Of a stretch of DNA of 64,000 nucleotides, positions 56,880 through 64,000 are shown piece by piece. The notes below the pieces were generated by a model. That model did not search any database and had not been told where the DNA came from. It worked only from the letters and a program-made list of their open reading frames with translations. Position 1 is the first letter of the stretch; every line of letters begins with the position of its first letter. Origin of the DNA: Dasypus novemcinctus (lineage: Eukaryota; Chordata; Mammalia; Cingulata; Dasypodidae); the NCBI RefSeq assembly GCF_030445035.2, contig NC_080677.1, forward strand, positions 1,612,001-1,676,000. The letters run 5' to 3'. The position numbers and the translations under genes are program-made.

Positions 56880-57730
56880 CACTTCCACAAAACAAGGGAG
56901 GAAGAGACTGTTGAGCACCAACTTCAGCTACTGATTAATAAATTCAGCAGACTACAGTATAATCCTAAGAACAGCTAAAATTAGAGCCTGTCCAAATTAG
57001 AAAGAGCCCAGAAGTGGCCATCTTAACTTCATGCTTGGCATGAGGGGAAGTGGGGCACATTGGGAATCACAGTGCTGGTGGGGACTGACTTATTTACATC
57101 CAGGTCAGATTGCAGCTCTAGCTTAGGCCTCAGCTCCATGTCTGGCAGGGAGGAAGCTACCAACCTCTTTGGGAAATTACTGGCCAAGCCACAGAGGCCA
57201 GTATTCATCCTACTCTGGCAGCATGAGCCACCCCAGAAACTATTCTGTGGCTGAATGGGAAGCTCCATTTCCCAAAAACAGGAGAGGAAGAGACAGTTGG
57301 CTGCTGATGTCAGCTACTGATTGGTAGACTTGGCTGGCTAAGATATAACTCTGGGAACAGCTGGGGTGTGAATCTGCCAGAGTCAGAAAGAGGCCAGAGA
57401 CCACCATTTTGACTCTGCCCCCAGTCTGAGGGGATTCTGGGATGACAGAAAATCACAGTGGTTTGTTTCACCCAGATCAGTCTGCTGCCCTAGACTAGGC
57501 TTCAGACCCATCTCTGGCAGGGAGGAGGCTGGCAGTCCTTGCACCAGCCTATCCAGGTAACTGCAGGTAACTTTAGCTGGCACAGACTGAAAATTAGAAG
57601 TTTACCAGGGCAACTGTGGTCATCTTGGACCCACACTGCATAGACTGCTGCCCACACCTGTAGCTCCATCTGTGCCCCAGGCAGGGTAAAATGGGGAGTG
57701 AAGCTTCATCAGTCTCTCTGGGCAACTAAA
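56880..57730 (+). repeat. ~386-bp tandem monomers in L1 copy 5 5'UTR
   Basis: The block AGGAAGAGACTGTTG at 56899 recurs as AGGAAGAGACAGTTG at 57285 (386 apart). The block GTCTGGCAGGGAGGAAGC at about 57138 recurs as CTCTGGCAGGGAGGAGGC at about 57514. A third partial unit starts near 57590. Each unit has a CCAT(C/T)TT-type motif (57016, 57402, 57621), the reverse of the AAGATGG at the L1 start. Mouse L1 promoters are also built from tandem monomers; homology with those is not implied. Confidence 0.72.
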
Positions 57731-58049
57731 GTCCAGGCCTGCACAACTTGGATTATTCCACACAGCATGACTCTGTACCTACCCCAGCAAAGGAGAAAGT
57801 TGTAAGAAGTTTCATTGGTCCCTGGCACAATGAGGGTAGCTTGAGCTTCCACAGCTAATAGCATCAATTACAACCTTAGCTCCTACTGCACAACCAGAAA
57901 GGGAGAAAGAGCAGGAAGCCCTAAACTAAAGAGAAAAACTGCACCAAGAATAAATACTCTAGTAACCCAGATCCCAAGACACCAACAAAAAATTATAATC
58001 CACGTCAAGAAACAGGAAGCTATGACAGTTAAAGGAACAAGATGAGCCT

Positions 58050-58960
58050 CCAGATGACATAAAGAAGTTGAGAAAACTATTCATAGATGTTCAAACAAAT
58101 CTCCTCAATAAATTCAGTGAGATGGCTAAAGAGATTAAGGATATTAAGAAGATATTGAATGAGCACAAAGAAGAGTTTAAATGCATACATAGAAAAACAA
58201 CAGATCTTATGGGTATGAAAAGTGCAATAACTGAAATTAAAAAAAAAAACATTGGAATCATATAATAGCAGATTTGAAGAAACAGAAGAAAGGATTAGTG
58301 AGATTGAAGAAATGGCCTCTGAAAGTGAACATAGAAAAACTGATGAAGAAAATAATGGAAAAAATTGAACAAGGTCTCATGGAACTAAATGACAGCAAAA
58401 GGTGTGCAAACATATATTTCATGGGTGTCCCAAAAGAAGAGAAGGGAAAAGGGGCAGAAGGAATATTTGAAGAAATAATGGTAGAAAATTTCCCAACCCA
58501 ACTGAAGGACATAGATATCCTTGCCCAAGAAGCACAACGTGCTTCCATCTGAAAAAATCCAAATAGACCATCTATGAGACACATACTCATCAGAATGTCA
58601 AAAGACAAAGACAAAGAGAATTCTGAGAACAGAAAGAGAAAAGCAATACATAACATATAAGGGATACCTAATAAGATTAAATGCTGATTTCTCACCAGAA
58701 ACCATGGAGGCAAGACAACAGTGGTATGATATATTCAAGATACTATAAGAGAAAACTTCCAACCAAGAATCTTATATCCAGCAAGACTGTCTTTCAGAAA
58801 TGAGGGAGAGATTAGAATATTCACAGATAAACAGAAACTGAGAGAATTTCTAAGCAAGAGACCAGATTTTCAGAAAATTCTAAAGGGTGTTTTAGAGCCT
58901 GAAAAGAAAAGACAGGAGAAAGAGGCCTGGAAGAGAATCTAGAAATGACGATTATATCAA
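58050..58960 (+). pseudogene. L1 ORF1 remnant (copy 5)
   Basis: The N-terminal coiled-coil part is open at 58068-58265 (FIDVQTNLLNKFSEMAKEIK, then HRKTTDLMGMKSAITEIKKK). After a frameshift the RRM part is open at 58274-58552 (NDSKRCANIYFMGVPKEEKG, FEEIMVENFPTQLKDIDIL). The C-terminal domain follows to 58960 (TMEARQQWYDIFKIL-like, then FTDKQKLREFLSKRPDFQKI). One to a few frame breaks are seen, so it is near-intact but dead. RNA binding by the L1 ORF1p is family knowledge. Confidence 0.78.
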
Positions 58961-59019
58961 TAAAAGTGACTAAAAGTGTCAAAAGAGTGGTGAAAATAAA
59001 ATATGACAGATAAAACTCA

Positions 59020-59690
59020 AATAGTCAGGAATAAACTTAGCTAATAACATAAAGCACTTGCATTCAGAAAACTGCAGCTCAATGTTAAAAGAAATTTAAA
59101 AAGCCCTAAATAACTGGAAAAACATTTCATGCTCATGGATTAGAAGACTAAATATCATTAAGATGTCAATTCTTCTCAAATTGATACACAGATTCAATGC
59201 AATCCTGATAAAAATTCCACCAGTATTTAAAAAAAAGTTGAAATCACAGTCATCAAATTTATTTGGAAGGGTAAGGGGTCATGAATAGCCAGAAACATCA
59301 TAAAAAGGAAAAGTAACCCTCATCTCTAGACTTTAAATCATATTTCCTAGCTATAGTGGAAAAACAGCCTGGTACTGGAAAAAAGACAGACACATAGACC
59401 AATGGAATCAAAATGATGGTTCAGAAACAGCCCCTCACATGTATGATCATGGGATTTTTGACTTAGCCTGTCAAAGTCCCACAGCTTGGGCAGAACAGTC
59501 CACTCAACAAATGGTGCTGAAAGAATTGGATATCCATGACCGAAAGAAGGAAAGAGGATCCCTATTTCATGCCTTATCCAAAAGTTAACTCAAAATGGAT
59601 CAAAACCTAAAAATAAAAGCAAGAACCATAAAACTTTTAGAAGAAATTGTAGGAAAATATTCAAGACCTGGTGGTAAGTGGTGGATTCTT
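59020..59690 (+). pseudogene. L1 ORF2 C-terminal remnant after deletion (copy 5)
   Basis: The sequence starts with RINLANNIKHLHSENCSSML and continues with [20 protein letters not shown] in pieces, homologous to ORF2 at 34370 and onward. It is joined directly to the ORF1-downstream region, so at least the endonuclease and RT palm are missing. Confidence 0.75.
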
Positions 59691-60075
59691 AAAGGAGATA
59701 AGAGGAGGACTGAGATGGACTACTGATGCTTAATGTATGTAGAAGTTTTAATTAGCTTTACTGTAAAAGTGTGGAAATGTATAGAGTGGCGGTAACACAT
59801 AGTGAGTAACAGCTATTTTATAAATGGGGATGAGGCTTAAAATGTTAGTATAAGTATGTAAATGCCAACTGACAGAATGCTAGAGAATAATCTAGGAACT
59901 GCATAGTACAGTAAACCAAGAGGTGGATGAAAATTGTGGCTGTAGGTACAGATGCAAGAGTGTCCTTTGTTAGCTAGAGCAAATGTATATCACTACTGCA
60001 GGGTGTTGGGAATGTGGAGAAGCACGGGAAAGATACAACTAGAGTAACCTATGGACTGTGTTTAGCAGTAATAAA

Positions 60076-60775
60076 ATAATATTCTTGCATCTATGCCAAA
60101 GATGTACTGTGTTGATAATGAGGCAGTATGGAAAATGTGAGCCAAATGTACAGTATGGACATGTTAACAATCAGTTGATATTATCTTATCTGTAGCAAAT
60201 ATTCCACCACAGTGTGGTGTGTTGATAGAAAGTTGTTGTTTGGGAATTCTGCACATGTGCATGATTGTTTTATAAGTTTACAACTCCTGTCATAAAAAAT
60301 ATATTTTAACGATAATAATAGGGTGGGTTGTGGGAAAAACACATCAAATGTAAGATAAGGACCATGATTAGTAGTAAGATTTTGACAATATTCTTTCATA
60401 ATTTGTAATAAACATCTCACAACAATGCAAGATGTTGGTGGAGGGATGATGTATGGGAACGCTGTATGATGTTATGCTTATTTGCTTTGAAAGTTCACAA
60501 CTTTTACTATGTTTTTTATGTGTGTTCATATATAAATGATATAAAGAATAATAATAGGGTTGGTTGGGGGAAAATACTTTGGTTAGTAGTAATATTTTGA
60601 CCCTGTTCTTTGACCATTAGTTTAAAAGGTTTAACAACAGTGCAGGTTATTGGTGGTAGGGTGAGTTACGGGAGTCTTATATGATATTATATGTTAGTTT
60701 TGTAGTTCACAAATATTATATACTTATTGTTTTTGTACGTTATGTATGAGTGATGTACTTCAATAAATTAATTTA
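60076..60775 (+). repeat. ~236-bp tandem units at the 3' end of L1 copy 5
   Basis: ATAATAATAGGGTGGGTTG at 60312 and ATAATAATAGGGTTGGTTG at 60548 mark units 236 bases apart. Each has a TTAGTAGTAA block, TTTTGAC, AACAACAGTGCAGGTTATTG / ACAACAATGCAAGATGTTGG, GGGAG/GGGAACG, and GTTCACAA. A more diverged unit precedes (about 60076-60311). So the 3'UTR has about three tandem units before the AATAAA end. Confidence 0.72.
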
Positions 60776-61479
60776 AAAGAAGCATTTGAGAAAGAGCCAA
60801 AAGTTGTTCAAGGGCTCTGGGGATCAGTGGACCAGGACAGTGCTATACAACTCCCAGGAGGGTGAAGCACAGAGATGGAGAAGCCAAAACAACAAATGTG
60901 AGTTAACAAGACCCTACACTGGTTGGGAAGGGCTCCACTTTCCCATCCCCAAGATATTAAGTTGGAGTAAAACCCCTGGCTCATTGCAGCAAAATGAGAG
61001 GGGAGCAGACATCTTCCTCCATGTCAGTTGTTTCAAGGGAAAAAGAGGGAGGTGGGATTTGGGTGCTTTTCTCAGTGAATTTGGCCTGCAGAACTGCTTT
61101 GAATTTCTGATCTGGAGATTCAACACAGGAATACAGGAAAGTCGAGACTGAAAAACTTCCATGGAAAGGTCTGCTGAGGAGAGCCTTCTTCTGGCCAGTC
61201 TGGAAATTGCATAGACAAAAACTTTTCTTGGTATTATCTGTATTCTATCCCTGGGAGAAATTTTGCACCCCACTAGTGAGTCACTGGCCCAAATGTGATA
61301 ACTTAAGCCAGACAATTTTAAAGACTTAGAATAAGTTGAATCAAATATCTAAGAAAAGGTGTGGAGAAAAAATAATAGGCAAGAGAGAGAAACTGGCTAT
61401 CAAAGTAAACCCACCAACATCTTCAGATTCCTAGACATCAGCAAAAAATTATAAGCCATACTAGGAAACAAGAAAAGAT

Positions 61480-62430
61480 GCCTCACCCAAAAGAACTAAC
61501 CAAATATCCTGAAGAGATACAGGTTTTAGTACAATTAATAAGTGGTAATCATACAACTCTTCTAAATCCCTCAAAGAATTTAAAGAAAATATGTCTAAAG
61601 AAATAAAGATTATTAAGAAGACCCTGGGTGAGCATAAAAAATAATTTGAAAGCCTGCAAAGAAAAGTAAGAGAACTTATGGGAATGAAAGACATAATGGA
61701 TGGGATGAAAATACATTAGAGGCACATACGAGCAGATTTGAATAGCTCAAATACAGTATGTTATTTCAAAGACAGAACACCTGAACTGGAAAAGTCAGGA
61801 GAACAGAAAGAGAAGTGATTGGAAAAATGGAATCGAGTCTCAGGGAATTGAATGAAAATGCAAAATGCACAAACATTCACATTATTAGTGTCCCAGAAGG
61901 AAAAGAGAATGGAAAAGGGGCAGAAAGATTATTTGAGGAAATAATAACTGAAAACTTCCCAACCCTTATGAAAGATATAAATATTAATATCAGAGAAGGA
62001 TAACACACCCCAAATAGAATAAATTTGAATAGACCTACTCCGAGACACTTATTCTTCAGAATGTCAAATATTAGAGATATATAGAAGATTCTGAAAGCAG
62101 AAAGAGAAAAGCAGAGCATCACATACAAAAGAAACTCAATAAGATTAAATGCTGGTCTCTCATCAGAAACCATGGAAGCAGGAGGAAAGTGGTATGATGC
62201 ATTCAAGGCACTGAAAGAGAAAAACTGCCAGCCAAGAATTCTGTATGTGGCAAAACTGTACTTCATAAATGAGGGTGAGTTCAAAGTCTTCACAGACAAA
62301 CAAAAACAGATAGAATCTGTTACCAAAAGACCAGAATTGCAAGACATACTAAAAGGAGTGCTGCAGCCAGAAAGGAAAAACAAGAGTGAAAGATTTGGAG
62401 AAGAGTTTAGAAATGAAGATTATTAGGAAG
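61480..62430 (+). pseudogene. L1 ORF1 remnant (copy 6)
   Basis: The RRM region is open at 61815-62003 (MIGKMESSLRELNENAKCTN, IISVPEGKENGKGAERLFEE, ENFPTLMKDININ) and the C-terminal domain at 62172-62426 (MEAGGKWYDAFKALKEKNCQ, FTDKQKQIESVTKRPELQDI). The coiled coil upstream is broken. This L1 subfamily has the VTKRPELQDILKGVL C-terminal sequence shared with copy 2. Confidence 0.78.
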
Positions 62431-62499
62431 AGTAAACTAAAGGATAAGAATACAGACAATAGAGCAATATGACAACAGAGAGCTGAAGGACAAAATGGA

Positions 62500-64000
62500 T
62501 GAAGTAAGTAATGCCTTTGCAATAATAACATTGAATGTTAATGGCTTGAACTCCCCGGTCAAAAGACATAGACTGGTAGAATGGATAAAAAATATAAGCC
62601 ATCTATATGTTGTTTAAAAAAGACCCACCTTGGACATAAGGATACAACCATATTACAAGTGAAAGGTTGAAAAAAGGTACTCCATGCAAATAGTAACCAA
62701 AAAAAGAGCTGGAGTAGCAATATGATATCAGTCAAAAATGATTTCAAATGCAAAACTGCTATAAGAGATGAAGGAGTTCATTATATATATTATTAAAAGT
62801 GGCAATTCACCATGAAGAAATAACTGTAATAAATATTTATGCACATAACTTGAGTGCACCAAGATACATGAGGCACACATTGTCAAAGCTGAAGGGAGAA
62901 ATAAACATCTCTACAATAATTGTTGATGAATTCAAAATACCACTCTCAGTACTGCATCGAACATCTGAATAGAGGATAAATAAAGAAACAGAGAAGCTGA
63001 ATAATATCATAAATAAACTATTCCTAAAAGATATCTACAGAGCATTGAACACCAAAACAGCAGGATATATTGTTTTTTCAAGTGCTCATGGATCCTTCTC
63101 TAAGATAGACCATATATTGGGTAACAATACAAGTCTCAATAAATTTGAAATGATTGAAATTATACAAAACAATTTTTCTGATCATAAATTTCTTCATGAA
63201 TGATGCCAGAAATTAATAATGGATGGAAAAAGGGAAAATTCATATATATATACAACACACTCTTAAATAATATATATAAACAACACACTCTTAAATAATC
63301 AGTGGGTCAAAGAAGAAATTAGAAGAGAATTCAGTAAATATCTTGAGAATATGAAAATGAGAACAGAACATATCAAAACCTATGGGTAACTGCAAAAGTA
63401 GTCCTGGGAGGGAAATTTTTGGCTCTCAATGTTTACATTATAAAGGAAGAAAGAGCTAAAATTGAAGATCTAACTGCAAACCTGGCAGAACTAGAAAAAG
63501 CACAACAAACTAATCCCAAACCAAGCTGATGGAAAGAAAGAATTAAGATCAGAGCAGAAATAAATGAAATTGAGAACAACAGTAACAACAAAACAATAAA
63601 GAGAAACAGCAAAACCAGAAGTTGGTTCTTTGAGAAGATCAGCAAAATTGACAAATTCTTAGCTAGTCTGCCAAAAAACTAGACAATGTAGAGGAGACAG
63701 ACAAATTCCTCGAAACACACAAAACACCAACACTCATCCTAGAAGAAACAGAAGACCTCAACAATTCAATCACAAGAAGAGATTGAAATAGTCATGAAAA
63801 AACTCCCAAAAATGAAAAGCCCAGGACCAGAAGCCTCCACAGGTGAATTTTCCCAGTCCTTCAAAGACAATCTAATACCAATCTTGCTCATGCTCTTCCA
63901 AAAAATTGAACAGGAAAAGAACATTACCAAACTCAGTCTATGAAGCCAACATCACCTTAATACCAAAAAACAGATAAACTATAAGAAAAAGAAAATTACA
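62500..64000 (+). pseudogene. L1 ORF2 remnant (copy 6), endonuclease to RT start
   Basis: The endonuclease region runs from about 62515 (ITLNVNGLNSPVKRHRL in pieces) to 63300, and the linker and RT start continue to the edge (KSPGPEASTGEFSQ). Between 63675 and 63690 the sequence skips part of the linker that other copies keep (the run ARLTKKKREK... is followed directly by [17 protein letters not shown]). A 28-base local duplication (ACAACACACTCTTAAATAAT at 63252 and 63280) lies in it. Confidence 0.75.
63252..63299. repeat. 28-bp tandem duplication
   Basis: ACAACACACTCTTAAATAAT occurs at 63252-63271 and again at 63280-63299, with ATATATA between. It is a recent local duplication inside L1 copy 6. 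Confidence 0.9.

Larger units (their letters stand above)
56563..60775 (+). mobile_element. L1 copy 5 (plus), 5' monomers, ORF1, ORF2 mostly deleted
   Basis: The 5' end has GGGAAGGTGACAATGGACTA then ACAAGATGG-type GCAAGATGGTGGCAGAGTA (AAGATGG, a YY1-like site). It then has about 1.4 kb of 5'UTR with tandem monomers, an ORF1 at about 58050-58960, and at about 59015 a direct jump to ORF2 C-terminal sequence (homologous to 34360 on). The endonuclease and most of the RT are absent. The 3' part to 59690 fits the ORF2 end; 59690-60775 is a 3'UTR with tandem units ending in CAATAAATTAATTTAAAA. The deletion makes it ORF1-only, as in HAL1-type derivatives. Confidence 0.8.
60785..64000 (+). mobile_element. 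L1 copy 6 (plus), continues beyond window
   Basis: It follows L1 copy 5 directly. The 5'UTR (GAGAAAGAGCCAAAAGTTG, ACCAGGACAGTGCTATACAA, AAACCCCTGGCTCATTGCAG) is homologous to that at 25390-25620 and 28230-28300. ORF1 is at about 61480-62430 and ORF2 from about 62500 to the edge. Its very 5' start is missing. The copy has many stops. The 3' end lies outside the window. Confidence 0.85.

Overview
This window is mammalian nuclear DNA. The strongest lineage signal is a set of five tRNA-derived SINEs of the DAS type, which are abundant in armadillos (Dasypus, Xenarthra), so the source is very probably an armadillo. There is no bacterial gene structure, and I found no intact protein-coding gene or spliced exon I can defend. 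The window is an AT-rich, gene-poor, repeat-dense intergenic or intronic stretch. The open frames in it are L1 fragments, SINE read-through, LTR sequence or chance frames.

Layout. 1-5122 is a minus-strand L1 with its long 5'UTR, ORF1 and most of ORF2, cut by the window edge. 5.2-8.6 kb holds an L1 3'UTR piece, MIR remnants and three copies of a ~1.36-kb interspersed repeat that I call repeat X; one X copy is inserted head-to-head inside another. 8.6-20.3 kb is mostly unique, with an ancient L1 3' fragment, a hAT-type MITE with its 8-bp target duplication, a MIR, and a solo retroviral LTR (18453-19395) with a 4-bp target duplication and two tandem-repeat arrays. 20.3-22.7 kb is a MaLR-like LTR element with internal sequence. 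23.5-25.2 kb is a worn HAL1/L1-like region split by a solo LTR.

25.4-36.5 kb is a pile of three L1s (25.4-28.03, 28.03-32.8 and 34.2-36.5 kb), with a SINE inside the first and a long X copy between the last two. 36.7-41.0 kb carries a SINE, an MLT2-like LTR and an old L1/HAL1 interrupted by two LTRs. 42.7-44.6 kb is a full-length processed pseudogene of NAP1L1, with a 16-bp target duplication and a SINE inserted later in its 3'UTR. 44.7-53 kb is largely unique, with microsatellites, a possible LTR and a MIR. 53.4-56.2 kb has an old L1 3' end carrying a SINE, a MaLR LTR and another SINE. 56.6-60.8 kb is an L1 with ~386-bp tandem promoter monomers, an ORF1, a large ORF2 deletion and ~236-bp tandem units at its 3' end. 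60.8-64.0 kb is another L1 running off the window.

Nothing here works as a gene system. What the window records is a layered insertion history: old L1M/HAL1/MIR/hAT remnants, then MaLR/ERVL LTRs, then lineage L1s and X copies, then the NAP1L1 retrocopy and the DAS SINEs. I found no evidence of an undescribed functional system. The best leads are the structured retrovirus LTR, the ORF2-deleted L1 with monomers at both ends, the conserved pyrimidine tract in L1 5'UTRs, and the nested X pair.
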